NCBI GenBank assembly: GCA_026413225.1
Contig: CM048591.1
Span: 47,079,803 to 47,143,802, forward strand
Length of the DNA stretch: 64,000 nt
Direction of reading: 5' to 3'
Origin: Otis tarda
Taxonomy: Eukaryota; Chordata; Aves; Otidiformes; Otididae
Shown: in pieces, positions 1 to 13,139 of the stretch
Position numbering within the stretch: position 1 is the first letter of the stretch
Layout of the letters: each line of letters opens with the position of its first letter
The notes under the pieces: model-generated
Seen by the model: only the letters and a program-made list of their open reading frames with translations
Databases searched by the model: none
Told to the model about the DNA's origin: nothing
Translations under genes and position numbers: made by a program

Positions 1-3000
1 GATACGGCATTGTACAGGATGCAGTTCAGCATCCAACTTTCAATTTGCAAAAACATATGCAATAAATTCTTTCTTAGTGGCAATCATTTTTCCCTAATTG
101 TACGTAATGTTTTCCTGTTTAAGTGCTACTCTAGCACATGGTAGCCTCAGACACCATTTTGCTCTCCCAGATTATGCTGAATTAGTTTCCATAACAAGAC
201 ACTAGATCTCTGTTGGGTATCTACTTTTCAAAACATTATCTCCTGTATTATTAGTGCAATCTCCACTTTTCATTTCTAGATATTCACAGCTGTTCAACCC
301 AAAAAGATGTGTTTACTTGCACTTACCTTTAAACACTTCATCAAATTTGGAATAATTTACACGTTTGATTAAAAGCATGTTTCTATTTTGATCCATGTAA
401 TTATTAAAAAAAAAACCATAGCAATAGACCATTTCTTTTCAAATCCCACTAGACACATCTCCTTTAAATAATGATTCCCCATATGCTTTTACTTTCTGAA
501 GTCTCCCAGCAAAATTTAATCATTTAGCATTTTTAATTTGTTTTACAGTCCTGAGGAAGCTATATATAAGCCTTTCCTCTTAACTGAAATTATTAATTGT
601 TGGCTCAGTCATTTAGCTTAACTTGACTTGGCACATAAATGTAGTAGATGCAATACATGTAAACTTCAGCCAGGAATTCCTGACTTTTGTATATAACATT
701 AAAATTGAGGAATAAGGATACACAAAGTCACAACAATAAATTTGACTGAAATCTAGGTAATTGATAGAGCCTAAAAATGTCTTGAAAACTAGAAATCGTC
801 ATAAAACAAGTGTGTAACAAGAGAGTGCTAAAGGGACCGGTCATGAGGAAGAAGAGTCATAAAGAAATTAGCAGATGGTGGAAAGAGTGATTGGGAGCTA
901 AGAGAATAATCTGTATCATCTAGTAAACAAGTTAATAATGTTTTAACATAACCATGCCTAATAGAACATAAGCTACCGTACATAAGATAAGGGTCCCATT
1001 AAACCATAATGTTGAACTTAAGCAAGTCAGCTGTGGAAATCTGTACCCCAAAAGATCTGTGTTATCTTTGGTACATAAGTAAAAGACAATGGAGAAGAAT
1101 TGTACCACATAATCTATAAGGCAAATAAATACTACCAACATACCAAGCAGTGCACTCACTAGAACTGGAAAAGTATTCCAGAAGCAGTTATATTTCAAGA
1201 AGACAGATGAAAAATGGTAGAAAATCCAAAGAGGCGTTTTAAGAATGATTCACAGTCTGAGAAATAAACTTTACCAACAGAGGCACCTAGCTCACTTTAC
1301 GTAGCCTAACAAGCAAGTATAAAATGTGTGCAAGCACAAAAAGAAAGATATCTCTAGGAATATTGTTAACTCAACAGAAGATTTCAGAATAGAAGAAAAA
1401 ATTTTAACATTGTTCAACAGATGAAAGTTGAACATGGACAAGTGGGCACCTGTCATAGAGGTCCACATTTTTTAACATAATGATCTTAATTAAATCTTAG
1501 GAATGTTAATGAGATTATTTATCTGAAAAGAATCACTCATGAGTGGAAAGTTTTAGAGGAAGTCCAGGACCAATGGAGGAAGTACAGAGGCTTTCAAAAG
1601 CCTCTTGAAATCTGCAAAAGTGCAGATTCAATATGACTAGTAAAACTGAAAATATTTAGAGATGGCATCTTGAGATTCATCCAGTTTTCAGAGACAAAAA
1701 CTCCCCCTTTAGATATACTACAGAGAACCTATGCTAAAAAGAAAATTTTAGAAAATGTACAACAAAGATATAAGGGATTTATTGCACGTTTAAAGACTGC
1801 CCTAAAGATAAACATCTAAACAAACCCATCAGGTAATTCTTGAGTTCATACAACAACTTTTCCTGCATTTTTTATTATACCTGTTAATCTTCGTTTCATA
1901 TTTCTTTAGCATTATTACAGGTGAAAATAAAATACTAAAAAGAAAGAAGAAAGAGGTAACACTTTGTCTTCTGCATTGTAGATCTGAAAAGACAGGAAAA
2001 ATTCTAATTCCCAGTCTTTAGAGCAATTTACCAAAGATCATAGTAGGTTTTTTTCCCTTACAAATCTTAAATCAAGACAAGAGATTTTTAGAATAGAAAC
2101 ATGGCAGTTCAATCAGTGCTACTAGCCATGAATGCAGAAATAATTCCTTCTTTTGAAGGTCAGACAGGATGAAGTGAGTATTCACATCAGTGTTTAAATC
2201 TATCTCCTATCCTAAACATGGCACATACTTTGTTTTAACAATGATACAAATAGTCAAAATGCGACTCCTATAGTAAAAATATCTACTATCAAATGATATT
2301 ATAAATAATCCTAATTTAAACACATGTGCTTATTTTAAGACACATGGCATTCAATAGCTCGTCCCTCCTCAGACATACATTCCAGGATAATCTACTCAAT
2401 GTGGAACTATCCCCACGCACTCAAGTAATAAAAAGAAGGCTTTAAATCTGTATCCATTACACCTCTGCATATGTACTTGATGCACTTCAGTAAGCAGGCA
2501 GACTGTTGACAATAAATGAAAATAGGCCTTCGTGCAAATCTTCATGTGGTCATGGTCAGACATCTTTTATCTAAATTACCGAGCTAAACTGGAAAAATAC
2601 ATGTGTGACATAGCTCTAATTAAAGATAACCCAGTACATTTTAGCAGTCACTAGACATACTGGCAAGCCTTAAATTTATCCTCCTTAAACAACTTTTAAA
2701 ATTTAACCGGTTTGCCTAACATAAAGGTTTTGTCATATAAGTTTTCAAGTAGGGAAAATACATCCCACCTAGCCAAATAGTTGGCAAAACCAAATCCTGA
2801 GTGCTGAGTTCTTCTTCCAGTTCATTGGAATAACTTTTAAAATTCTGTTGTAATAACCAGGTACAGTTCGTAAGTGTGGAATTAGATATTAGGAATTTTT
2901 ATGATAATTTTTTTTTAATTCCATAGGTGAAAGTAGACATTATACAATGTTCAGATGCAAGCTGACCCTTTTATGTGAAGGTATGGCTGTGTATTAATCC

Positions 3001-6000
3001 ATACCAATAGGAAGCTAAGCTTTTTCCAACAATGTGAAAGTACAAGAACTGCTGTGCCCATGACAAGTCACATGATGACTCTAGTACACCAAGTAGAGAA
3101 GGTCTTTGTGGAACTCCAGCACTGGAGCTGAACAGGAACAAAAGTGGTCCAGACCATTAGGGAAACAGTGCAACAGAAGTTTAAATTGTCAACATATCTT
3201 TCCACCACCAATCTGAAGCCCTTTGCTATTTTGTAAACCTAATTGAGTAACATTTGTTGAATATAAAAGTCAGTGAATATTACTAATTTTCCATTTAAAA
3301 AAAAAAATTCAAGTAATAGGGATAGTCTTTGTATTCAAGGAGCTCTATAGCTGACCATCTCCTATTTGTCACATAAATTATTCAGTGGATACCAGCAAAA
3401 TTTGTCAAGTGATTTATTTATGGAAGTACTTCTTTGGTATTCAGCCAGCTACCCATCTGTTGCTTGTTTGTAATGTCTAAACTGGAAAGTGTTCAATATC
3501 TGGGAAACAAACTGCTGCCTTCTTGTATACCATGTTTCATCTAGATTTTCTGATGACCACAGTTTCTGTGCATTCAGATTTCAACAGAAGCATAAGCAGT
3601 ATCTATATTAGTATGGTAGAAGTCACCTTTTTTTAAAAGGATGTAATTCTAAAACAATGAAATTCCTTCAGAATGTTCCCTTCTTAAACGTTATTAAGCA
3701 TTATGCCAAAAAAAGTTCCATAAAAAACTTAATTATCATCTGGAGATTTATTGTGCCAAATTTTAAGATTAAACTTAATCATTAAAGAACAAAAAACAGA
3801 GCAATTTTAGTCCCGTAATCAGTGCTAGTTCCCTGTGTTCCCTAACCATAGGGCTACTATTAAAGCAGAGAATTTACAAACACATGTTAATTAAGTAGCT
3901 CCAATAAGAGCTCAGGGAAATAAGTAAATTAATTTGCATATTTCCCTGGTGTACAAGGGGTTAATTAAAATGCTTTAAAATATTTTATGATGACATTCAT
4001 CTGAGTTCTGATCATTTGCTGATTTTTCAATTAGTTCTGTTAACATGGGCTCTGACAGTATGAATGGAAAAGAGAGATAGATATTGCCACAGAAAGCAAA
4101 GATTACTACAGCAGAGATTTTTATCCCAGAGCAGCTTTTGTGCTTAGCTGTGTTTTCATACACTTAGGCTACTGGAGTTCTTTAAAGCTCTAGATCTTTG
4201 TGAAAACTGGAGTGTCAAAACAACAAGAGGGAAAAATATGTTAACTTTTTGGCTACATTATTTTAAAAAAAATAAATAAATCATTAACTAGTTCAGTGAT
4301 AGTGCATTTTTTAAAAATCTTTTTAAGCACACTCTCCTAGCTGGAGGGAGAGTGGTCCATTTTCCCATTTAATTTTCTTTATAGATCTTTTGTAAGTTCT
4401 GATTCTATAGTAATTATTCAGAACTGCTTATTTCCAGGATTACTTTTTCCCTTGTTTGGGTCAGACATACCAGTACATGAACAAGCAGGCAGAAGTGAAA
4501 ATATATCCTGAAGGAGAGAAAAAAAAATTAAACAAATTACAAACCTATGTGCATGTATCAATTATATAAGAGTAGTGTTGCTAGGTGCAACTGCTAGCTG
4601 AATTAAAACAAAGTGCACAATTTGAAAAATACATTTCTAAAAACTACATGCGTATTCTCCAAATTTTAAATTGCAAAAAAAAAAAACATTTGTCAGATAA
4701 AGGCAAGCACTATAGGGAGAGAAAACAAAATAAAACAGAACAAAAAACAAAAACCACACTGCCATTTTTTATTAAAAAAAAGAAAAAAAAAACAACGAAA
4801 AGCATATAATGTCAAGTCTGTCATTTTCTACAGTACTGTCAGACACAACCAAAAAAATCCATATGAAACAGGACATTTATTCAGCTACAAAACAGAATTC
4901 ACTCCATGTCCTCATTATTCCACCAGTCATATGGGAGCAAAGGGCCAGGTTCCCAAAAACACTGAATCCCCTTGCTATTAGATCTCTGACATTGCAGAAA
5001 ACATACGTAGCAAAACCACTAAATGCTACTGATAAACCAAATATGTAGAAGGAGAAGAGGTTTACAGACTCCTCTCACTTACCTCTAGTTTGCTAAATTT
5101 CATGTAACCATACCATTTTATACCAAAACTAACCTAGAGTACACATTCTAGATACTCTGTTGCACCAGGTATATTTCAAACTGAAAAGAGAAAATTATGA
5201 TAGCTTTTCACATTTAGAAGGTATTGACTCCCATTCTTCCCACCATATGTGAAACCCAGACTTCCAGTCACGTAAGATGTCGATTTTCTTTAGTTCATTC
5301 AAAAGAAGGACCATCCTGGGCAAGTTCTGTTGCTGACCCAGCAGGAATTAAGCCAGAAAATTCCCGACAAAAATGCTCTAGAGAATAGGAATAGAAAGTA
5401 ATGAGGAAAGACTGTAAATGGGAGCAAGAGGTAACAGAACACGGACAACTTGCCTCTTAAATCTCTAAATGAAATGAAAACTGCAGAAGGGTTTTGGAAG
5501 AATGCGGAATGTTAGAGTGGGTAAAGAAAACCTGACAGCAAAAATGGGGAAAAATTACTGAGAGAAGTTTCATGAAAGTGTGATGATAAATAGTCATAAA
5601 AAAGGAGTGATTAAGAATGTTGGGTGATAAGGTGACAACTGTAGGACTGAAATTTAAATGCAGATTTCACTATCTGTATTTACTTCAGGCACACGCTTTG
5701 ATATTTTAATACAAAGCCATATTGCAATTATTCCATAGAAAAGAATAATTTATTTCTGTGGGAATACAGTTCCTCAGCTGAGGTAGGGCAGCATAATCTT
5801 CATTCAGTCGCCAAGAGCTAGGCTAATTCATAGTGAATAAGACCCGGAACGTAAATTTAGTGGTAATCATAAAAGCTTGAGCCTTGTATTTAAGAAGAGA
5901 AAACAGCAAGAGTTAAATGAAAGATGATGGCTATTTCTCAAAACACAAACTCTGAGAAGGTGACAGAATAAGTCAGCACCTGTTACTACGTGTTAGGTAG

Positions 6001-9000
6001 AAACTTCATCTACAAAGGAGTTAGCAATGACTGTTAAAATAAATTTAAAGACTTTCTGAGGCTGACTTTAAGGCAATAGTTGATATTTATACTTTAGGGG
6101 ACCCTTAGGGTGGGGAAGCCACAATAATTAAATAACCTTGAGGAAAAAAAAAATCAAAAAAAGAAAGACAGTATTAGTCTAGATTACTCTTGAATCAGAT
6201 TATTTCCTCAGGTATATTCCTACTGGAATTTTTTAACCATCATCTCGAACTTTCAACAAGAAAGAGGAGGTAACAGAAAGCACGCTGTATATTTTTCCAA
6301 ACAATGTTTTGAATTCATCTCAAAATTATCAAGCAGATAAATAGAAAAGTCATCTTAGTCTATTTTCAGGCTGTATGAACTGTCAGTTTCCAGTAGCATT
6401 GCCCAGCAGTTCTCAGCTTCCCAGACACTCATCATGTATTGATACTACTAAAAGTAGCAAGTGTTACAAAATTAATATATACAAATGATAATGAATAAAC
6501 AAATTAGAAATAATTTTTAAAAGGCAGATTCCTGTGCTTTGACTAGTACTTGTAGTTCTTGTAATTTGTTAGGCTCAGTAGTTGCAAGCTGAGAATTGCT
6601 TCTCCTAAAGTTTCACTTTTTTTTTCTACTAACTATAAGGCTTTAAATAACAGTAAGCCTATTTTGTAACAAGTAACAGACAAAGATTCCAACACCTTTA
6701 AGTGTAAAGGTACAAAATCAGAAGGAGCAAACTGGGAGACAGTAGCCTATGTGGACACAAATCTCAAAGGTTTTGGCTACCAGATTATTTTCATAATAAT
6801 TGAAAAGACGTTTTAAATTTCTCACAATCATTCACAATCCTTCAAGTGGTTTCTTCAATCTGATGAGCTGTTCTGACTTACCACTGAGGTATGTTTATGT
6901 TATGTATATGTGCTTATGGAGCAAACAGTGAGAGTTTCCACTTTGATGGTTATTTACCAAGAAAGTGTTAAATTCCTTCAGTTAACCCCCTTTATTGTGA
7001 TACTTTTAATATTGTATATACTCATTCTACATTAATATTATATTACAACCTAATATTCAAAAGCCCTCCTAGTTTCCTTAATTCCTGTATGCATTTCCTA
7101 TTTATATCATACCATATCATAACCCACCACAGTAATTAGAAATAAACAGCTATTTTTATGTGCTATGCCGTGTTCTATGTGGGTCAAACCTCACCATAGT
7201 TTTAGGCCCATAAATCAGTAACAGAGTTTCACCTTCCCACCTCTAAACTAACTTGTTTTATTTAAAGAATGTTATTGCTTTCCAAAGTAATTAAAGCAAT
7301 AACTGCAAGCCTTGTGTTGAGGTGCTTGCATGACATTGCTCAATACTGGGTCAAAACTCTCAGGGGTGGACCTATTTTGAGAGCAGAATTGCCCTTAGGA
7401 ACATGGAAATAGGGCATGCACACCAGTAACAATGATGTTACTGCAAGGAAAATTCACAACAGAAATAAATAAATATTTCAGGCTCAACACAATGTAGTTC
7501 ACACAGCAAAATACTATGTTATCTTGAATATTTTACCAGTTTTCACAGTTGTCAGGTCCCCAGAAGAGTAAATTGGCTGTCTCATTGTATGAAACCCTTA
7601 TCTGTATAACAAACTTAGAAAGCATAATTATGTCTATCTTTCATCTATTTACCTTTCTTACTGTAGTATCACTTCATGTGACTGTACAAGTGATTTTACT
7701 GGTGTTACATGTTTAAAAAAAAAAAAAAAGAAAAAAAGATAAAGAAAAAAGGGAAGAAAATACGTTGAAAACATTTTACTTTTCTTTGCCCTAATTCTAA
7801 AATAAAGTAACTCAAATAGGACACTGCCTGGCTTTCTGCTAGTGTGGAATCTAATGCCAAACACTAAAATTACAGCAATAAGTATTCATAATTCCACACA
7901 TAAGCTAAAGTTCCTTTTTATTTAGAGCTGCTAATGTTCATATTAATAAATACAAGGCTACGCATCAAGCAAAATTGGGAGGAATATTTTTTTTAATATT
8001 AAAACAATTTTATCCAAAGGAAGATGGGAAAAGCAAGAGGAATTTTAAATATACTGTTTTAATAATTTGAAAACTTTGTTTCATTTCAGATATTATGTTT
8101 CATTTCAGAGCTGACCATTGCTCTCTAGGTAAGAAATTATATGGTGAGGAGGCATGTCAGTATGGGAGAAACTCATTGAGATTTTAATGTCTGCCTAAGA
8201 CTTAATTTCTTGGAGGTAAAAGTTATTAGACCTTGATATCTCACTCTCAATTTTATTATTGATAAATACATCCACTGTTTTTTCTTCATTTTACAAGGCC
8301 AGAAAATTCTCCCCTAATTTTTGACCTTGAAGTAAAAGTTGCTTCTAAGTACTAATGGAATTTTCCCACTTTGGACATCTAAATTAAATATTGACTTTTT
8401 CCTCTGAGGCCTAAACCACTTCTTGTTTCCCAGTGTAGGAGCTTTTCATTATTACTTCACTCACTATTTTATGTAAAAAAAAAAAAAAAAAATTTGCAAA
8501 TATGACATTTAATATTTTTTATTAAAATTAGTTCAGAGTGTTCAGCTAGGATTCATTTAGGTCTGCTTCCTTTACTTAACAGGACTGCCTCACAGATGAT
8601 TGGATTTGTTCATCGTTAGGCAATAGTGAGAAAGGTAATTGGTACAAAAGTTTAACCTACTTTCTTTTGGTGCAATAGTAAATCATCTGCTTTTGATTTG
8701 GTTGTCTTGTAACAGTAATGATATGACTACAGGAATGCATTTAAATATAAATGGCAAGCACTAGAAATAAATTTTCTGTATGTTGGTGAACACATCACAA
8801 GCCCAGCTAATTCATAAAAGAGTAAATATTTTCATATATTTCTGGTAAGACGGAGTAAAGGTTAGTCATAACCATTATCAGTGTCACTGCTGCTAGTGAG
8901 TAAGATATTTGGAAAATAAAGGAAAAAAACTAAGACAGATATATTTTCTTAACAGTTTAACATATTGTCCAAATAGTTGCATTGTTTAAAGTAGTTTTAG

Positions 9001-9050
9001 CAATTTATTTACTGATGCCTCAGCACTTTCAAATCAAAGCTGTTTTTCAG
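1..9050. other. unique AT-rich non-coding DNA
   Basis: I see no gene, RNA gene or recognisable transposon here. The interval holds poly(A)/poly(T) runs (for example A18 near 8475-8492 and an A-rich tract at 4675-4800) and short ORFs without domains. A 14-base direct repeat, tgtttcatttcaga, occurs at 8077-8090 and 8096-8109. The 88-residue ORF on the minus strand at 932-1198 is hydrophobic, as expected from AT-rich DNA, and has no recognisable family. Confidence 0.7.
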
Positions 9051-9161
9051 TTCTTGAGTAAGGGATCAAAGAGCTTAAGACAAACTTTTCTGAAGGCAAG
9101 GAAGAACCTGCTGCCAAATTATTTTGCTTCCACCAGTCATTACTCACCCAAACCTGCAGAG
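9051..9161 (+). other. weak candidate coding exon, 37 codons
   Basis: A 111-base block follows an acceptor-like run (tgtttttcag ending at 9050) and is followed by a donor-like gtaaga at 9162. Only one of its three forward frames is open; the other two hit stops in the first codons. The open frame runs phase 0 to phase 0 and gives a basic, serine-rich peptide beginning FLSKGSKSLRQTF and ending HYSPKPAE. I do not recognise it. AT-rich DNA gives many chance acceptor/donor pairs and no partner exon is visible nearby, so this may be noise. Conservation of the frame in other birds would be needed to promote it. Confidence 0.18.
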
Positions 9162-9751
9162 GTAAGATGGCTTAGACACCTCCATTTCTCTCATTGCAAG
9201 TTACATCATGCTTTCTTTTTCTCTTGATGTATTTTTATTTTATTTTTATACAAACTGATACAGCCTGTCCACTAAATCTCTTCTTGCTAGTCTTTCCCTC
9301 AGGAGGCTTCTCCACCTGGGAAAGCTGCCCATCTTCTTTGGTAACTTAGCCACAAAAAGCTAGCCGTGAAACCTCCAGAATTCATTCACTAATTAGCTGA
9401 CGAACCACAGAAACATATTTCTGTCATCCTCACCCCCATTTCCACCTGAGCACCCTTCACCTTTTCCATTCTTCCCTTCTCATTGCTTTCTAATCTGAAG
9501 TGGGCACACAGAAAAACATTATTGCTCTATCCTAAGCCAGATCTGTATGCAGTTATAACAGAAAAAAAAATACTGAGTTGGTTACAAGCAATTACTAACA
9601 AATAAGGAATTATGTATTGTGTACAAACCCAAGCATAGCTTTCTTCTGCAGTTGCAAATTTAAAACATTAAAACAAGCAGCTCCTTCACAGGATAATGGT
9701 AATAAAATGACTCCTGGCACACTCTAAACCAAACAGAGTTGTTGAAGGCAA
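9162..9751. other. non-coding DNA
   Basis: Pyrimidine-rich, mostly unique sequence between the weak exon candidate and the CR1 insertion. I see no gene or repeat family in it. Confidence 0.6.
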
Positions 9752-10774
9752 TTGATATTGCCTAAACTAGAGAGACATGGGTTTGATGGACGGACCACTC
9801 GGTGGATAAGGAGTTGGCTGGATGGCCGCACTCAGAGAGTGGTGGTCAACGGCTCAATGTCCATGTGGAGACCGGTCACGAGTGGCGTCCTTCAAGGGTC
9901 CGTGTTGAGCCCAGCCCTGTTCAGCATCTTTGTCAGTGACATGGACAGTGGGATAAAGTGCACTCTCAGCAAGTTCGCCGATGACACCAAGCTGTGTGGT
10001 GCCATCGACACGCTGGAAGGGAGAGATGCCATCCAGAGGGACCTTGACAGGCTGGAGAGGTGGGCCCGTGCCAGCCTCATGAAGTTCAACCAGGCCAAGT
10101 GCAAGGTCCTGCATGTGGGTCATGGCAATCCCAGGCACAAATACAGGCTGGGCGGGGAATGGATTGAGAGCTGCCCTGAGAAGGACTTGGGAGTGCTGGT
10201 GGACGAGAAGATCAACACGAGCCGGCAGTGCACCCTTGCGGCCCAGAAGGCCAACCGCATCCTGGGCTGCATCAAGAGGAGCGTGGCCAGCAGGTCGAGG
10301 GAGGTGATTCTGCCCCTCTACTCTGCCCTGGTGAGACCCCACCTGGAGTACTGTGTCCAGTTCTGGAGCACCCAACATAGAAAGGACATGGACCAGTCGG
10401 AGAGTGTCCAAAGGAGGGCCACAAAGATGATAAAAGGGCTGGAGCACCTCTCCTACGAGGACAGGCTGAGAGAGTTGGGGCTGTTCAGCCTCGAGAAGAG
10501 GAGGCTCCGAGGAGATCTTATAGTGGTCTGCCAATACCTCAAGGGGGCCTACAAGAAAGATGAGGAGAGACTGTTCAGTAGGGCCTGTTGTGATAGGACA
10601 AGGAGTAATGGTTTTAAAATAGAGGGGGGTAGATTTAGATTAGATATTAGGAAAAAATTTTTTACAATGCGAGTTATAGAACACTGGACCAGGTTGCCCA
10701 GAGAGGTGGTGGAAGCCCCATCCCTGGAAATGTTCAAGGCCAGGCTGGATGAGGCTCTGAGCAACCTGATCTAG
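9752..10774 (+). pseudogene. CR1 ORF2 C-terminal part (partial reverse transcriptase)
   Basis: A 340-codon open frame covers the C-terminal part of the CR1 ORF2 protein. It lacks the endonuclease, the N-terminal RT motifs and motif A because the element is 5'-truncated. Visible landmarks are the motif B region [17 protein letters not shown] (residues 44-60, with L where the larger copy in this window has P), the catalytic FADD box at residues 75-78 (bases 9974-9985), [12 protein letters not shown] in the thumb or C-terminal region, and the terminal ALSNLI. No stop or frameshift interrupts the surviving part, so the insertion looks fairly young. The apparent start methionine lies at the truncation edge and is not a real initiation site. 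It encodes no functional transposition protein. Confidence 0.93.
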
Positions 10775-10872
10775 TTGGGGATGTCCCTGCTCCTTGCAGG
10801 GGGGTTGGACTAGATGACCTTTGAAGGTCCCTTCCAACCCTAACCATTCTATGATTCTATAATTCTATGATA
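9752..10872 (+). mobile_element. CR1 LINE, 5'-truncated 3' fragment
   Basis: This is a chicken-repeat-1 type non-LTR retrotransposon truncated inside the reverse-transcriptase domain, the usual outcome of incomplete target-primed reverse transcription. The sequence shows the end of ORF2, a short 3' UTR with the avian CR1 signature (ggttggactagatgacctt at 10804-10822, then gaaggtcccttccaaccct) and a terminal tail of ATTCTATGA-like units at about 10847-10872. It belongs to the same CR1 group as the copies at 18784-19235 and 60178-60950, judging from shared protein motifs and tail. The 5' boundary, near 9752, is approximate. Confidence 0.95.
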
Positions 10873-11359
10873 TGTCAATGTCAGCTGGTTAATTTTCCTA
10901 TAACTGATTTCCCACTGCCATTAGAACAGTGAAATAGTTTGTATACAAAGTCTCAAAATAAAAATATTCCCAGACATACAAAGCATGCTTTGTTTTGTAT
11001 CTGTTGATTTTTTCAAGGTATTTGTGCATCACATCTGAAGGGTAAAGATAACAGAGGCTTAGAGCCATCAACAGGATCTCTCAATGCTGTCTTGCTGCAT
11101 AGTGCATCTAAGCACAAAACAACCCAGCTTATTCATTGTGCCCAGCTTTAGGGAAAGTCGTTAGAACCAAACAAGATCCAGCAGTCCTATGGCAACCAAA
11201 GGCACTCACATCTATACGGATCCTCTTGTAACCAGTTAACAATTGGTTTTGTTTTACAACTACAGTCATGAAGGGGGGGAATGTATGGCTGCATGTAAGG
11301 AAAAAAAAAAATCTTTCATAATTAGCATAATTAAGTATCAGAAAACAGTGTCCAGAAAG
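10873..11359. other. non-coding DNA
   Basis: Unique sequence between two CR1 fragments. I see no gene or repeat in it apart from short homopolymers. Confidence 0.6.
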
Positions 11360-11512
11360 ACAATGGAATTTCTGTCTTTGAAGGTTTTCAAGACCTGGCT
11401 GGACAAAGCCCTGAGCAACCTAGTCTAGATTTAGTGCAGACCCTGCTTGAAGTATGTTTGACTAGATAACTTCCAAAGGTGCCTCTGAACTTGAATAATC
11501 CTATGACTGTTT
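11360..11512 (+). mobile_element. old CR1 3'-terminal fragment
   Basis: About 150 bases match the end of CR1 ORF2 and its 3' UTR in order. The protein-level end reads VFKTWLDKALSNLV followed by a stop, then a degraded form of the gactagatgacc signature (gactagataacttcc at 11460-11474) and a decayed tail (aataatcctatgac). It is more diverged than the copy at 9752-10872, and its subfamily looks different. Confidence 0.8.
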
Positions 11513-11730
11513 AAGTTGCATGCTGACAAAAGAATGGGATTGCCCTAATGCTGTACTGAGCCTAAAGCTGCATCTGTGTTCTCTGGCACAAGTGAAAAAG
11601 GACATTTTATGTTAAAAGAATAAATTGTAATCAAATCAGGTATGTCACGTTAACAGCTCCAAATCTGTTTGAATTCCATTTCCTTTAAAAACAAAAGAGG
11701 TATATCAAAATAGTCTACAAAATGTTGTAC

Positions 11731-11890
11731 CTGTTCAGTGTTCTTTACATTCTTTTTAATGGATTCATTCTGTTGTAGAAAGTATGCATTATCTGTTGAA
11801 GATTCAAGTGCAGGACTGATTGTTACTGATGAAAAGGCAGGAGCTCTAAGGGATGGATCCTCTGATGTGGCTGCAAGAGCAGCTGGAGAG
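11731..11890 (-). CDS. candidate host coding exon, unidentified
   Basis: On the minus strand a 160-base block follows an acceptor-like cctcttgcag (bases 11900-11891) and ends at CAG before gtacaac (donor GT at 11730-11729). The enclosing open frame is longer (11913-11650). The spliced portion would encode 53 residues beginning SPAALAATSEDPSLRAPAF and ending KKNVKNTEQ. It is rich in Ser, Pro, Ala and acidic residues, then turns polar and helical, like a disordered linker in a cytoplasmic or nuclear protein. The composition is less AT-driven than in the surrounding noise ORFs. A second acceptor (ctcttgcag) lies 20 bases downstream and would start the exon at 11870 in another frame. The donor gtacaa is only moderate. 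I do not recognise the protein and see no partner exon in the window. The plus strand is also open here but lacks a donor. Confidence 0.35.
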
Positions 11891-13139
11891 CTGCAAGAGG
11901 AAAGTTCCAACACTTTGTTTTATCCTGGGAATACCCCCTAAAGCGGTCTTGCCAGTATTCTCTGTCATGAGCCTACAAATTCAAACTACTGAACCAGAAG
12001 TAAAAAGCATTGTTAATTAAGTCAGCAACAGGCTGAAAATCACTTTCAGCTGATCCAGAATCACTTGTGAACAACAGCAAATTCATTCAACAGCTCAAAA
12101 AAAACAGCACAAAAACAAGGAAAGAAAACCTATACAAAAATCCAGAACAAAGCAGAAACCTCTGAAACCCAATGTTTTTATGGTGGTCATCTACTTTTGA
12201 TATTGCTTTTGATTATGAATAAAAGTAACCGCTCTGTTAAAAGCTTGAGCACAACCTTGACTCCTATTCATGTTTCACCGTGTGGACTTCTGTTTAAAGG
12301 TTATTAAACTACTTATTTTTACTCTATACTCTGCATTATATAAATTACAGCAGTGACTTAAGCATATATCTCCAAAATAAATATGCTTCCTTACTTTATG
12401 TAAAACACTTAGTAAATCATAGTTGATAAGTGGGCTGCTTATTGGAAGACAAAAACAAAAGTAAAAAATACTTCCACATAAAGGAGTTCGGAAACAATGA
12501 TTTCAGGGATAAGTTATGAAAAGTTTCTCAAGGAGTATCTACAACCACATCTCCAAGTAGGTGATCTTGCCACATAAAGGATCTGCAGTTGATTCTAGCA
12601 TTCCTTCTATTCAAGCAGAAACAGACATCAGAGATAAATGGTGGAAGAATGGAAGAAATTAAGTTAGATATGTGATTCAATTAACTCCAATTTAAGTTTT
12701 GCAAAATATAATTTTTAACAAATTAAGGCCTCAAAGGACCTAAGTAATGTTAAATCCAAGTCTTTCTTTAATCAAGTAATTCAGTATCGAAATTCCAAAG
12801 TACTCAGTGATGAGTATTCTACAATTGGACTTCTCTACCTTATGTCTAGGACCTTGAACCCAGGTTCTTATTATTAGTGAAGCTGACCACACTTCACGGG
12901 AAGTTGTCACATCTTCCCTCACTGACCCAGAAAGCATAACCACTGCAGTAGTCACATTGCAGCATTTGACACAAGACAGTAGATTTGCAGAGCTCATTAA
13001 AATTTGTGTCTTAAGGATTATTTCTTTGTGAAGACAATTTTGAATTCTCTTCACTTAGAGAACAGAAAGAGCAAGGACTGGATACAACGTTCACCAATGC
13101 AGTTTACCTTTCTTCTGGGCACTCTTCTTTCTCTGTTCC
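11891..13139. other. non-coding DNA
   Basis: AT-rich unique sequence. A 104-codon minus-strand ORF at 12740-13054 shows no recognisable domain and no convincing splice context, so I do not call it. Nothing else is visible. Confidence 0.55.

Noticed and set aside
932-1198. 88-codon hydrophobic minus-strand ORF resembling a small membrane protein
   Set aside because: Hydrophobic codons are expected from AT-rich DNA on this strand; there is no family motif, splice context or neighbour to support it.
4585-4809. Lysine-rich plus-strand ORF
   Set aside because: Its lysines come from poly(A) and AAAAG/AAAAC simple sequence.
9854-10534. 226-codon minus-strand ORF
   Set aside because: It is the antisense shadow of the CR1 ORF2 on the plus strand.
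12740-13054. 104-codon minus-strand ORF
   Set aside because: No domain, no good splice sites, and composition like the surrounding non-coding DNA.
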